Notes: generated by a model from the sequence alone, not told the origin. Numbered from the stretch's first letter, positions 48,498 to 58,179 are shown. The stretch: DNA of 64,000 nucleotides from Streptomyces sp. JB150 (GCF_011193355.1 NZ_CP049780.1:4628336-4692335); one strand, 5' to 3'. Program-made: numbers and translations.

Positions 48498-49613
48498 TCA
48501 GCGCAGCGCCCGCCGCAGCCACGGCGTCGCCCGGTCCTCCACGTACCGGTTGAGCAGGCGGGCCAGCACCAGCATCGTCACCAGCGTGGCCGTCAGGGTC
48601 AGCCAGGACGGCAGGGCCAGCTCCTGGTGGAAGACCTCGACGGCCACCCAGCCCAGGTGCTCGTGGACGAGGTAGAAGGGATACGTCAGCGCGCCCGCCG
48701 TGGTCAGCCACGGCCAGTCCGCCCGGCGCAGCCACCCCAGCGCCACCGCCAGCACGGCGAGGAAGCCGAGCGTGACGATCAGGACGATCACCGAGGCCGA
48801 GCGGTAGGAGAACTGGCCGGGGCTCGGGCTGTGCCACAGCGCCGCCACGGCGTAGTGCTGCCCGGTCAGCCAGCTCACCGCCACGATGCCCCAGGCGAGC
48901 GCGTCCCGCCGGTCGCGGTGCAGCAGGTACAGGCCGATGCCGCCGATGAAGAACGGCGCGTGCTCGGGCATCAGCACCAGGTCCAGCAGCGGCTCGTCGG
49001 CGGCGTCGGCGATCGCCGCCGCGAGCGTCCACACCGCGCAGAACAGCACCACCCGCCGCCGGTTCGCGCCCGGCACCACCACGCACAGGGCGAACAGCGC
49101 GTAGAAGCGGATCTCCACCCACAGCGTCCAGCACACACCGAGCACCCGGTCCGCGCCGAGCGGCTGCTGAAGAAGCGTCAGGTTCAGCAGCGCGTCGCTC
49201 GGCGAGACCGCCGCGAACGCCACGCCCGGCAGCGCGAACACCACCGTCACCAGCACCACGGCCACCCAGTACGCGGGCATCAGCCGGGCCGCGCGGGAGG
49301 CGAAGAAGGAGCGCAGCGGCCGGCCCCAGCCGCTCATGCAGATGACGAAACCGCTGATCACGAAGAAGACCTGGACGCCGAGACAGCCGTAGGCGAACCA
49401 CGAGTGCAGGGTCGGGAACTGCTGCTTCGGCGAGGAGCCCCACGCCTCGGCGATCTCGCCGCCCCGGCCGCCGTAGTGGTAGAGCGCGACCATCAGGGCG
49501 GCCACCAGGCGCAGCCCGTCCAGCGCCCGGAGCCGGCCGCGTGCGGCCGGCGGGTCCGTGAGCGCCGTGGTGCCCGGCCGGGCCGGGCGCACGATCGTCT
49601 CGGTCACCCTCAC
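48498..49613 (-). CDS. Acyltransferase 3 family membrane protein
   Basis: 371 residues with about ten helices. The conserved start is LRALDGLRLVAALMVALYHY, with the catalytic-type His in this first helix, and FFVISGFVICMSGWGRPLRSFFASRAARLMPAYW follows. Members O-acetylate or O-acylate surface sugars using acyl-CoA. At the left edge of the glycopolymer locus with a methyltransferase 25 bp away upstream on the same strand, it probably decorates the polymer (inference). Confidence 0.88.
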   Translation of the reverse strand: MRVTETIVRPARPGTTALTDPPAARGRLRALDGLRLVAALMVALYHYGGRGGEIAEAWGSSPKQQFPTLHSWFAYGCLGVQVFFVISGFVICMSGWGRPLRSFFASRAARLMPAYWVAVVLVTVVFALPGVAFAAVSPSDALLNLTLLQQPLGADRVLGVCWTLWVEIRFYALFALCVVVPGANRRRVVLFCAVWTLAAAIADAADEPLLDLVLMPEHAPFFIGGIGLYLLHRDRRDALAWGIVAVSWLTGQHYAVAALWHSPSPGQFSYRSASVIVLIVTLGFLAVLAVALGWLRRADWPWLTTAGALTYPFYLVHEHLGWVAVEVFHQELALPSWLTLTATLVTMLVLARLLNRYVEDRATPWLRRALR

Positions 49614-49638
49614 GCTCCTCGCTTCGTACGCACGCCGG

Positions 49639-50568
49639 TCACGCGGCGCGCAGATACGCCGACAGGGCGGCCTTCCCCAGGTAGGTGAAGCGCGTCTCGC
49701 CCGCCAGGTGCTTGTCCAGGGCCTCCTTGATGCCGGGCCACTTGGGGTCGCCGTAGTCGTCGAGGACGATCACGGCGCCCGGGGCGGCGATCCGCTCGGC
49801 CCACTGGAGGTCGGCGAGGACGCCCTCGGCGGAGTGGTCGCCGTCGACGACGATCACGCCGTAGGAGCGGTCCGAGACGGCCGCCCGGGTCTCGGGGTCC
49901 TCGGAGAAGCCGCGCTGGATCCGGGCGGCGGCGCCCGCCGGGCCGGCCAGGGCGAGGTTGGTGCGCACGGCGTGCTCGTCGACCGGCGCGCCGGTCGGGT
50001 CGGGGCGCTGCGGGGTGCCCGGCTGGAGCTGCACCCCGGCGAACGGGTCGACGATCGTCACACCGGGGCTGCGGCCGTCGCGCTCCATCATCCGGATCAG
50101 CCCGGTGGAGAACATGCCGTAGAGCGTGCCGATCTCGAGTATCTCGTCGTTGTCCGGCGGCGCGAGCAGGGGGATCGTGCCGAGCTTGCCGCAGATGTTC
50201 ATGGTGCCGCCGGCGATCCGGCCGACGCCCAGCGACTCCAGCGCGACCAGCAGCCGGAACGCGGTGGCGACGTTGCGGACGGCGGCGTCCCGGTCCCCGA
50301 CGAGGGCGGCCACCTCGTTCTGCAGCCGGTCCAGGGGGCCCTGGTGCACGATCCGCGACAGGCCGCGCGCCCGCGACCCGAGCAGCAGGTCGAGGGTGAG
50401 CTGATGCCGCTTCATCAGGTCCACGGCCTCCGCCAGTCGTTCTCTGTCGGCCGCGTCCCGGGCCGCCGCGGAGCGCAGCCGCCGTTCGATGCGCTGGTCG
50501 ATGAGGTCGGCGACCGGCCGCAGCAGACGCCGGGAGGCCGGACTGGTGAGCAGGGAGCGGCTTTTCAT
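49639..50568 (-). CDS. SAM-dependent methyltransferase
   Basis: 309 residues. A helical N-terminal segment of about 130 residues precedes a class I methyltransferase domain: SAM motif ILEIGTLYGMFSTGL, TIVDPFAG, then YGVIVVDGDHSAEGVLADL and GAVIVLDDYGDPKWPGI, matching methyltransferase-24/CmcI-like proteins. The acidic VDGDH motif suggests metal-assisted catalysis. Located between two acyltransferases, a role in O-methylating a surface glycan fits, but the substrate is unproven. Confidence 0.82.
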   Translation of the reverse strand: MKSRSLLTSPASRRLLRPVADLIDQRIERRLRSAAARDAADRERLAEAVDLMKRHQLTLDLLLGSRARGLSRIVHQGPLDRLQNEVAALVGDRDAAVRNVATAFRLLVALESLGVGRIAGGTMNICGKLGTIPLLAPPDNDEILEIGTLYGMFSTGLIRMMERDGRSPGVTIVDPFAGVQLQPGTPQRPDPTGAPVDEHAVRTNLALAGPAGAAARIQRGFSEDPETRAAVSDRSYGVIVVDGDHSAEGVLADLQWAERIAAPGAVIVLDDYGDPKWPGIKEALDKHLAGETRFTYLGKAALSAYLRAA

Positions 50569-50700
50569 GGAACCGAGAACCTCAATCCGTCGGGAGTCGG
50601 TCGGAGTGGTGCGGTCCGATCACGGGAGCCAGGCTAGGTCGGCGGCATCCGGGGCCAAGGCCCGCGGAGCGACCGCTCGGTGAACAACAGGCGAACGCGG

Positions 50701-51786
50701 TCAGCCGAGCAGGCGCCGCAGCCTCAGCCGGCCCCACAGCAGACTGGTGGCGAACGACAGGACCATCACCGTGATCACGAGACCGGCCAGCAGGAGTCCC
50801 GCCACCGGCCCGCTCAGGTCCGGCGACACCAGGGGCCGGACGATCTCCTCCACGAACAGCACGTGCACCATGTACGCGCCGAGCGCGGCGCCGGCCAGCC
50901 TCTTCAGCCGCGGCCGCCACGTCTCCGGCACCCGCACCCGGCTGACCAGGAGCAGCACACAGATGCTCATCACGGCGACGAACAGGTGCGCGTTGGGCAT
51001 CACGTAGTGGACCTGCGTGTTGTACCAGAGGCTTCCGGCCATCGTCAGCGGCAGCAGCACCAGCAGCAGTCCGCGCCACCGCGCGCCGAGGCGCGGCAGG
51101 GAGAACAGCAGCGCCCCGCCGACCGCGTACACCAGCGAGTAGGTGCCGAAGCCCCAGGCGACGGAGGGCAGTTCCCGGCCGGTAACCTCGGAGAGGGTGG
51201 TCATCACGCTCGGCAGCACCGCGATGCCCAGGAGGACGGCGCCCAGCCGCCAGGGCCGCTGCCCGGCCCGGATCAGCATCGCGAAGGCCAGCAGCACGAT
51301 GATGGGGATGTACGTGTACATGAACCACAGGTGGTACGCGGGCTGCACGGAGCCGAAGAGGGAGTCGGCCGCCAGCTCGGTCATGGGCTCGTCGTTGCGG
51401 TTCCGCAGCCAGGCCCACACCAGGTAGATCGCCGTCCACACGAACAGCGGCACGGTGTTGCGGACGATCCGCTTCCACATCCTGCCGGTGTCGCGCGGCG
51501 GCGCGCCGACCAGGACGGCCCAGCCGGCGATCGCGAAGTACATGGGGACGGCGTACGGGTTGACCGCCTCGGCCACATGCCCCGCCCAGTACGAGCCGGC
51601 GCCGTTGGCCGGGTCGTTGCGGGTCGCCAGGATGAACTGCGCGCCGACGTGCCCCAGCATGATGGTGGCGGAGCAGATCAGCCGCATCAGGTCCACGTCG
51701 TAGCGGTGCTCCCGCTCCCGCGCGGGCTGCTCGGAGGTGGCCTGTCTCTGCTGCGGCAGGAGTACGGCTGCTGTGTCGTTGCGCAC
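50701..51786 (-). CDS. Acyltransferase 3 family membrane protein, second copy
   Basis: 361 residues with about ten helices. Start region YDVDLMRLICSATIMLGHVG, the catalytic-type His in GHVG, then VPMYFAIAGWAVLVG and GRMWKRIVRN. It differs clearly from the acyltransferase at 48498, so the two probably act on different positions or donors. 55 bp beyond a polysialyltransferase-like gene on the same strand, so likely part of the same operon as 54166-51842. Confidence 0.87.
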   Translation of the reverse strand: MRNDTAAVLLPQQRQATSEQPAREREHRYDVDLMRLICSATIMLGHVGAQFILATRNDPANGAGSYWAGHVAEAVNPYAVPMYFAIAGWAVLVGAPPRDTGRMWKRIVRNTVPLFVWTAIYLVWAWLRNRNDEPMTELAADSLFGSVQPAYHLWFMYTYIPIIVLLAFAMLIRAGQRPWRLGAVLLGIAVLPSVMTTLSEVTGRELPSVAWGFGTYSLVYAVGGALLFSLPRLGARWRGLLLVLLPLTMAGSLWYNTQVHYVMPNAHLFVAVMSICVLLLVSRVRVPETWRPRLKRLAGAALGAYMVHVLFVEEIVRPLVSPDLSGPVAGLLLAGLVITVMVLSFATSLLWGRLRLRRLLG

Positions 51787-51841
51787 CGCGCACCTTTCCT
51801 GGGGGATGGCTGAGGACGTCGGAACCGGGGCGACGGGCCCG

Positions 51842-53197
51842 CTACTTGCGGGCGCCGCCGCGGCGCATCGCCCGTCGCACGACGCGCCTGGCGCGCCGCA
51901 CCCGGACCCGGGCGCGCGCCTGCGGGCGGCTGCCGGGCAGGCCCAGCTCGGCCAGCCGCAGCTCGGGGAAGTAGTGCGGAGGGCTGTCCGCCAGATGCTC
52001 GTGCAGCCAGGCGACCGTCGGCTCCCGCAGGCTCCGGTACGTCTCGGGCTGCATGCAGAAGCCGATGGCGCGCACCAGCGGCGGCAGCGACGCGGGGGCG
52101 GCGCCGAGCACGGCCGGTGTCCCGTCGCGCTCCAGGTCGGGCACCAGGTGGTCGACGACGGCCAGCGGCACCCGGTTGCTGTTGGCGTACGGCTTCAGGC
52201 GGTTCATCACCAGCGCGGTCCCCACCCGGCCGACGGGCACGCCGTAGTAGGCGGAGGCGGTCACCATGGCCGTCGAGAAGCAGCCGACGACCAGCTCGGG
52301 CCGGGCGTGGTGGTACAGCGTCTCGGCGAGCAGCGGCGCGTCCAGCACGGTGAGCCGGACACCCGCCTCCGCGGCCGCCTTGCTCAGCGCCGCCGAGTAA
52401 CTCGCGGGAGCCGTCGGGTGCGGCTTGAAGACCACCGACCGGTGCCCGGCCCGGGCGGCCCCGGTGAGCATCCGGACGTGCAGGTCCTCCTCCTCGTCCG
52501 CGCTCAGGATGTCGATGGCCGCCAGATACTGGCCCAGCAGCACCGCCGTCGGCTTCTGCGCCAGGACGGGCGCCAGCCGCGGGTCGCCGGCCGCGTCCTC
52601 GGAGATCTCGTCGAGCACCCGGCGGAACGCGGCGTCCGGGACGACCTCGGGCTGGACCCCGAACTCCGACAGCAGCAGCGGCGTCAGACCGGGGATCAGG
52701 TCGAGGTGGAGCAGGCGCCGGATGCGCCAGCCGATGGTCAGCGGAAGCCTGTTGCGGGTCGGTCCGTAGCTCATCAGGCCGTCCGCGTACACGTGGACGG
52801 CGGCCTCGGAGAAGATCGCCGCCAGGGCGCGGCCCGGGCTGACCTGGATCGACTCCACGGCGAGATCGATGCGGTCCCGCTCGCCGATGCCCCAGGCGAG
52901 CCGGAACGCCCTCTGCCAGATCACCGTGTCGTTCCCGCGCGGGCCCCAGCTGCTGGGGTGGTACGGCCGGATCGCCTCGTTCCAGCTGACCACGCTGTCG
53001 AACCGGCCGGCTATGCGCGCGTAGCCGTGCATCTCGTCCAGCCGCAGCGCGGTCTCCGGTACCGCCGCGTTGTTGGAGACGAGCAGGATGCGCCGGGCCT
53101 CGCCCCGCGGCCCGAACAGGCCCGCGTCGAGCGCCGCGGCGAGGGTGGCCGCCCCGTACAGGGTCGACACCTGGAAGATCTGGGTGGTGTGGGGCAT
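51842..53197 (-). CDS. Polysialyltransferase-like glycosyltransferase, copy A
   Basis: 451 residues. The sequence matches the alpha-2,8-polysialyltransferase type: an N-terminal QIFQVSTLYGAATLAAALD, YADGLMSYGPTRNRL (YADG at 137-140), FKPHPTAP (KPHP at 258-261) and VGCFSTA (305-310). The acidic-D-G, HP and S/T sites are those recognised in bacterial polysialyltransferases. It would polymerise or add nonulosonic acid from a CMP-sugar. Highly basic C-terminus. Starts 3 bp after the GT2 gene stop; paralogous to 58559-59896. Confidence 0.85.
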   Translation of the reverse strand: MPHTTQIFQVSTLYGAATLAAALDAGLFGPRGEARRILLVSNNAAVPETALRLDEMHGYARIAGRFDSVVSWNEAIRPYHPSSWGPRGNDTVIWQRAFRLAWGIGERDRIDLAVESIQVSPGRALAAIFSEAAVHVYADGLMSYGPTRNRLPLTIGWRIRRLLHLDLIPGLTPLLLSEFGVQPEVVPDAAFRRVLDEISEDAAGDPRLAPVLAQKPTAVLLGQYLAAIDILSADEEEDLHVRMLTGAARAGHRSVVFKPHPTAPASYSAALSKAAAEAGVRLTVLDAPLLAETLYHHARPELVVGCFSTAMVTASAYYGVPVGRVGTALVMNRLKPYANSNRVPLAVVDHLVPDLERDGTPAVLGAAPASLPPLVRAIGFCMQPETYRSLREPTVAWLHEHLADSPPHYFPELRLAELGLPGSRPQARARVRVRRARRVVRRAMRRGGARK

Positions 53198-53200
53198 GGA

Positions 53201-54166
53201 TCAGGCAGCCTTCCGCCCGTCACGCAGGCGGCTGAGCAACCTGCCACGAGTCCTGTCGATGGTTCGGAGGGTCTCCTCCAGGGCCTCTTCGGGCATCCGC
53301 CGGAGCGCGGCGGTCGCCTCGCGCCGCAGCCGCTGGGCCGCCACCGGCTCGTACTCGTCCGCCTTGCCCATGTGGAAGGCGATCATGGCGCAGTAGGTGC
53401 GCACGGCCTTGAGGAGGAAGCGGCCGGACTCAGGGTCGTCCATGACGTCCCGCAGCAGCATGTCGTAGGCCGGGAAGAAGTCCAGCTGCCGGTCGTCCTT
53501 GATCTGGGTGAGCGAGGTGGCCACGCCGCGCCGGTAGAAGACGCCGTGCAGGCCCACGGAGGCGTAACTGCGGGCCGTCAGGTGCAGCCGCCAGATCCAC
53601 AACCGGTCCTCGGCGGTGCGCAGTTCGGTCGCGAAGCGCATCCGGCCGTCGTCGAAGAGGTGGCGCCGGTAGATCCCCGCCCAGACGAAGGGATAGTCGA
53701 CCATGGTCTCCATGTCGGCCGGCGCGATGCCGTCCCGCGGGTCCATCACGGCCTCGCGCACCCGCGCCGGAGGCCGCCGGATCACCCGCTCCCTCCCGGT
53801 GACCTGCACATGGTCGGTGCGGGCGAAGTCGCAGCCCAGCTCCTCGATGGCGGACACCAGCGCGGCGAGATGGCCGGGGCCGTACCAGTCGTCGCCGTCG
53901 AGGAAGGTGAGGAACTCCCCGGTCGAGGCGTCGATTCCGCTGTTGCGGGCCTGGGCTATTCCCCGGTTCCGCTCGTGCCGTATCACCGTCACGTGCGGGA
54001 GTTTCGCCCTCCAGTGGTCGATCACCGACGGCGTGGAATCGGTGGAACAGTCGTCGACGATCACGAACTCCACGTCGTCGTCCGCGTTGTTGGCGAGACT
54101 CCGGAGCGTACTCTCGGCGAATTCCCCGACATTGTGCATGGGGACGACGACGGACAGCTTGGGCAC
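53201..54166 (-). CDS. Family 2 glycosyltransferase, copy A
   Basis: 321 residues, GT-A fold. Start KLSVVVPMHNVGEFAESTL, nucleotide-binding VIVDDCSTDSTP, acceptor/metal motif FLDGDDWYGPGHL (DxD), and the teichoic-acid-polymerase-like AIEELGCDFARTDHV and RTAEDRLWIWRLH. The helical C-terminal 90 residues are shared with the copy at 59896-60882. GTG start at 54166. Pairs with the polysialyltransferase-like gene. The sugar is unknown; similar pairs build repeating wall polymers. Confidence 0.87.
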   Translation of the reverse strand: MPKLSVVVPMHNVGEFAESTLRSLANNADDDVEFVIVDDCSTDSTPSVIDHWRAKLPHVTVIRHERNRGIAQARNSGIDASTGEFLTFLDGDDWYGPGHLAALVSAIEELGCDFARTDHVQVTGRERVIRRPPARVREAVMDPRDGIAPADMETMVDYPFVWAGIYRRHLFDDGRMRFATELRTAEDRLWIWRLHLTARSYASVGLHGVFYRRGVATSLTQIKDDRQLDFFPAYDMLLRDVMDDPESGRFLLKAVRTYCAMIAFHMGKADEYEPVAAQRLRREATAALRRMPEEALEETLRTIDRTRGRLLSRLRDGRKAA

Positions 54167-54289
54167 GGGGCTCTCTCAGGGGTGAAGGGCGGCTATTAGA
54201 ACAGGCTAGCTACGACTCCTGGGAAAGCGGTGTCGTGCGAGACGCGGAAAGGTGAATTCCCTTCTCGGAGCGCGTGAACTCTCGGTGTC

Positions 54290-56611
54290 TCACGCCTGTC
54301 CGAAGATCTCCCCGAGTTCCCGGAGGTTCGACCGGGTCGTCTCCCACAGCAGGTCCTGGGCGGCGTGCACGTCCGCCACGGCCGCCGGGTGCGCGTCGAG
54401 GACCGCGCCCGCCCGCTCGGCGAGCCGCGGGCCCAGCCACCGGTCGTGCACGGACAGGCCCCACTCCGGACGGCCGATGTCGGCCAGGAAATAGGCGAGT
54501 TTGGGGTGCGAGACCAGACTGAGGATCGGCGTGCCGCAGCCGAAGGGGATCATCCCCGCGTGGCCGCGCATCCCGATCACCAGCCGCGACCGGCCGTACA
54601 GGTCGCGGATCGCGTCGTTGGACAGGTCGTACAGCCGCTCCACGGGCAGCGCGACGCCGTGCTCCCGGCGCAGGTCGTGCACGAACCGCTCGTCGTCCGG
54701 CATGTGCGCCGCGTACCGCACGTCGGCCCGCTCGCGCAGGTCCCGCAGCGCGACGGCCATCTGGCCGAGGAAATGACCGTAGTCGTGGCCGAAGCGCAGG
54801 CCCGCGCGGTCGTAGGCGCAGTTGACCAGGACGGTGTCGGCGCGCGCCGCCGGGTCGGTCCAGCCCGGGACGAGCCGCCGGGCCACCGTCGTCGGGCAGG
54901 GCTGGTAGCGCACCCGGTCGCGCAGCGCGGCCGGCAGCAGGTCGCGGACCCGCTCGATGGAGCCGTGGTTGCGCAGCCCGAAGAACGCCGACCGCTCGAC
55001 CAGGGCCCGCAGGCTCTCGGCGAACCGGCCGCGGCGGTAGCGCTGCCCGTCGAACACGTTGTAGCCCACCGCGAACACCGCCAGCGGCGCGGTGATCCGG
55101 GCCAGCACGTCGTCGGGGATGTTCCACTGCCAGTGGCTGTTGCCGTTGGGCGAGGTGTCCGGCAGGAAGAGCCCGCCGCCGCCCACGACCACCCCGCGGC
55201 GGGCGTTGAGCCGCGCCAGCGCCGCCTCGTCGACCAGCCGGTGGACCGGCTGCGGGTACCAGCGGCGCGGGCCGGTGTCCGGGCCGAAGCACAGCCGCAC
55301 CGCCTCGGGCAGGACGCGGTCCCCGGCGTTCTCCCGGCCCTCCGCGAACAACGCCACGTGCGCCAGCTGCCCGCCGGCCGGGCCCGCGTCGGCCGGCTCC
55401 GGGCCGGCGGCCGGCCGGGTGCGGACGAACCAGGCGTGGCACCCGGCGTCCGTGGGGTCGGCCTCCAGGCCCTCGCGGGCGTAGCGGCGCGCGTCCTCGT
55501 CCCGGCCGAGGATCCAGGCCAGGCGGGCCAGCTGGGCGAAGGCGCGCGGCGCGACGTCGGGGGAGGCCGCCGCCAGCAGCAGGTGCGCCTCCGCCTCGTC
55601 GTAGCGGGACAGCGCCATCAGGCACAGGCCGAGCGTCTCCTGGCAGCGCGGCGCGTCCAGCCGGTCGCCCAGGACCGGGGCGAGCACGTCGACGGCCTCG
55701 TCGTACCGGCCCTGGCGGCGGTACCCGTCGGCGACGGTGCGGGCGAGGTCCAGGGAGGGACGGGCGCGCAGCAGCGGCGGCGCGAGGTGCGCGAGGAGAT
55801 CCGGGTGCTTGGCGCCGGGCAGGGCGCGGTAGGCGGCCCGGAACTCGTCGTCGCCCATCGCGAAACGGCGCCGGGCCTCGGCCGCCGGGCCGGGTGCGTC
55901 CTCGCCGGACGGGCCGGTGAAGCGCAGGACGGCTACCCGCGGGGGCACGGGCAGGTCACCGTGGAGCCGGTGGGCGAGGAAGTCGTACCGGGGGTCGACG
56001 GGGACCAGGAGGTCACCGAGGACGGACTCCAGGCCGCCGGGGCCGCCGTGGCCGGTGTCGCCACCGCCACCGCTGCCGCTGCCGTCGCCGCCGTCACCGC
56101 GGTCGCCGAGGGCATCGGCCAACCGCGCCGCCAGGTCCTCGTCCACGTCGGCGCGCTGGAGGACCAGCAGCCCGTCAGGCCGGACGCACCACCGCTCGCC
56201 GGCCGCCCCGCCGTCCAGCACCTGCCGTACGGCGCCCACGCCGTGGCGCAGCCGCAGCAGCTCGCCGACGTCCCCCAGGACGACCATGGCCGGGGTGAGG
56301 GCGACGACGGTGTCGTAGCCCTCCAGCCGGACGACGTCCCCGCGGCCGTCCGCCCGGCGCGGGACGATCCGCGGGTGCAGCGCGCGCAGCGCGTCGAACG
56401 CGGAGGCGGGCAGGCCGGGGTGCAGGACCACCACGTCCTCGCACACGCCCGGATTGGTCAGCGTGAGGCTGCGGACCAGCGTGGCGACCTCGGGCAGGCG
56501 GTCCGCGCCGGTGTGCACGGCGAAGGCGATACGGCGCTTGCCGGTGACGGTACTGCTGTCGTCCGCGAAGGCACGCGCGGTGGCCGGGTGGGAGTGGGGC
56601 GGGTGGGTCAT
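54290..56611 (-). CDS. Three-part protein: GT8-like domain, TPR-like region, polysaccharide pyruvyltransferase domain
   Basis: 773 residues. N-terminal part (about 27-255) starts IAFAVHTGADRLPEVATLVRSL and contains YDTVVALTPAMVVLGDVGELL, resembling a GT8 glycosyltransferase whose DxD is changed to TPA. The middle (about 285-400) has TPR-like helical pairs (YRRQGRYDEAVDVLAPVLGD; ALSRYDEAEAHLLLAA). The C-terminal 350 residues (GVVVGGGGLFLPDTS; GMRGHAGMIPFGCGTPILSL) are a polysaccharide pyruvyltransferase domain that adds ketal-linked pyruvate from PEP. The start overlaps the upstream stop (ATGA). Confidence 0.82.
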   Translation of the reverse strand: MTHPPHSHPATARAFADDSSTVTGKRRIAFAVHTGADRLPEVATLVRSLTLTNPGVCEDVVVLHPGLPASAFDALRALHPRIVPRRADGRGDVVRLEGYDTVVALTPAMVVLGDVGELLRLRHGVGAVRQVLDGGAAGERWCVRPDGLLVLQRADVDEDLAARLADALGDRGDGGDGSGSGGGGDTGHGGPGGLESVLGDLLVPVDPRYDFLAHRLHGDLPVPPRVAVLRFTGPSGEDAPGPAAEARRRFAMGDDEFRAAYRALPGAKHPDLLAHLAPPLLRARPSLDLARTVADGYRRQGRYDEAVDVLAPVLGDRLDAPRCQETLGLCLMALSRYDEAEAHLLLAAASPDVAPRAFAQLARLAWILGRDEDARRYAREGLEADPTDAGCHAWFVRTRPAAGPEPADAGPAGGQLAHVALFAEGRENAGDRVLPEAVRLCFGPDTGPRRWYPQPVHRLVDEAALARLNARRGVVVGGGGLFLPDTSPNGNSHWQWNIPDDVLARITAPLAVFAVGYNVFDGQRYRRGRFAESLRALVERSAFFGLRNHGSIERVRDLLPAALRDRVRYQPCPTTVARRLVPGWTDPAARADTVLVNCAYDRAGLRFGHDYGHFLGQMAVALRDLRERADVRYAAHMPDDERFVHDLRREHGVALPVERLYDLSNDAIRDLYGRSRLVIGMRGHAGMIPFGCGTPILSLVSHPKLAYFLADIGRPEWGLSVHDRWLGPRLAERAGAVLDAHPAAVADVHAAQDLLWETTRSNLRELGEIFGQA

Positions 56612-57945
56612 CGCAGGGCGATCCTCGTCTTGCTGTCGTCGGCACGCGTCGCACGGTCCATGACCCAGGCGGCCTCCCGCGGGCGCAGCGCGCCGGGCGA
56701 CGCGAAGCCGAACAGGTCCAGGCGGGAACCGGCGTCCAGGAAGTCCAGGAGCCGCACCAGGGTGAAGGCGGTGGTCGTCCCGCCGTCCCAGCCGGCCTCG
56801 CCCAGCAGCGCGGGGTCGCTCAGCGGCCGGCGCAGCGAGGCGTCACCGATGTGCTCCTGCGCGCCGGGCGCCAGCCGCTGCCGGACGGCGCGGCGCCACG
56901 CGGGGGCCGGGTCGCCGAAGACCAGCCGGACGCCCGCGGCCTGCGTCCAGGCGGGTCCCTCCCACGGGGCGGCGCCGCGCAGCGAGACGGCGTGCACGTC
57001 GGTGCGTTCGCCGGTGCCCCGCGCGTGGAGGCGGAACGCGTCGCAGCGCATCACGACGTCGTAGCCGTCGATCTCGGCGCCCAGCGCGCTCGCGGCGACC
57101 TCCTCGGTGTTCGCGACCAGGCACACCGTGCGCCCCGCGACCAGCGCGCGCAGCCCGCTGACGTCGATCGGCGTGCCGCAGCCGGGCGGCGGCACGGCCG
57201 GGGCGTCGCGCTCCACGAGCCGCCGGTACGCGCCGTACAGCCCGAGCAGGCGCCGCACCCGCGGGTGGGCCATGCCGTACTGCGCGACGCGCGCCCGCAC
57301 GAACGCGGCGACCTCGTCCGCCACCTGGGCGGTGGTGGCCGCGGTGGTGGCGGCCGGCGGGGTGGGGGCCGTCGTCGTGGCCGTGGTCGGCTCGCGCAGC
57401 GCGGACTCCGCGTCCGGGAACAGCGCGAGGGCCGCCTGCACGCACTCCCGCCGGCGCCGCAGCGTGGCCGTCCTGCGGACGACCTCCGCCGAGGCGCCGG
57501 CGCCGTCCCCCGCCAGCGCGAGGTGGCGCTCGTAGCACTCCAGTGCTTCCGCGTCGCGGCCGAGCGCGTCAAGGGCCAGGCCGCGCAGCCGCCAGGCGCC
57601 CTTGGAGCGCCGCCGGAGGCGCGTCGCCGCGTCCGTGATGGTCAGGGCGAGAGCGGGCCCGTCCTCGCCGCCGGCCTCCAGCGCGCGCTCGGCCGTCCGC
57701 AGCAGGGCGTCGAAGGGATCGGCACCGGAGGCGCCGGGGGAGTCCGGGGTGTCCGAAGCGGCCGGGGCGGCGAGGGAGGCCGCGAGGACGCCGACCGCCC
57801 GCACGAGCCGGGCGTGCGCGGGAGCGGCCTGGTCGCCGCGCGCTGTGAGGAAGTCCCCGCACGCACGGATGGTCCGGGCGTACAGGTCGAGCCCGGCGGT
57901 CTCCTTCTGCCGTGGCTTGAACAGTCCCGCCAGGGGGTTCGTCAT
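56608..57945 (-). CDS. GT29 (sialyltransferase)-like protein with helical N-terminus
   Basis: 445 residues. The first 240 are helical and Ala-rich with a TPR-like portion (LRGLALDALGRDAEALECYERHLAL), a Thr/Ala/Pro linker and no signal. The C-terminal 175 resemble the sialyltransferase fold: an L-motif-like stretch VCLVANTEEV then AEIDGYDVVMRCDAF and RTDVHAVSLRG (272-322), and an S-motif-like GGTTTAFTLVRLLDF then LDLFGF (388-414). Together with a CMP-nonulosonate synthetase 5 kb away, a role in transferring nonulosonic acid is attractive. ATG at 57945 chosen over upstream frame in repeats. Confidence 0.7.
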   Translation of the reverse strand: MTNPLAGLFKPRQKETAGLDLYARTIRACGDFLTARGDQAAPAHARLVRAVGVLAASLAAPAASDTPDSPGASGADPFDALLRTAERALEAGGEDGPALALTITDAATRLRRRSKGAWRLRGLALDALGRDAEALECYERHLALAGDGAGASAEVVRRTATLRRRRECVQAALALFPDAESALREPTTATTTAPTPPAATTAATTAQVADEVAAFVRARVAQYGMAHPRVRRLLGLYGAYRRLVERDAPAVPPPGCGTPIDVSGLRALVAGRTVCLVANTEEVAASALGAEIDGYDVVMRCDAFRLHARGTGERTDVHAVSLRGAAPWEGPAWTQAAGVRLVFGDPAPAWRRAVRQRLAPGAQEHIGDASLRRPLSDPALLGEAGWDGGTTTAFTLVRLLDFLDAGSRLDLFGFASPGALRPREAAWVMDRATRADDSKTRIALR

Positions 57946-58179
57946 GTGTTCCACCGTTCGCCCGGCAGCACACCGGATCGTTCGAAGGCCGGATCGCGCG
58001 GCGGGCCGGATGGGTTCGACAGGCCGGATCGCGCGACGGGCCGGACCGTTCGCCTCCTCCGAGCCGGAGGCCGAACCGTTCGGCCGGACGCCGAATGTGC
58101 CCCAAGGCACCCGGGCGCGGGTGCCTTTCCGGTGGCCGCCAGGTGAACACTCTCCACACGGTCAGACTCAGCGGCGCAC
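57946..58179. other. Leader of the GT29-like gene with a 35-bp direct repeat
   Basis: AGGCCGGATCGCGCG recurs 35 bp apart (57986 and 58021) within a longer imperfect repeat. No gene. It joins directly to the 23-bp tandem array on the other side. Confidence 0.5.
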
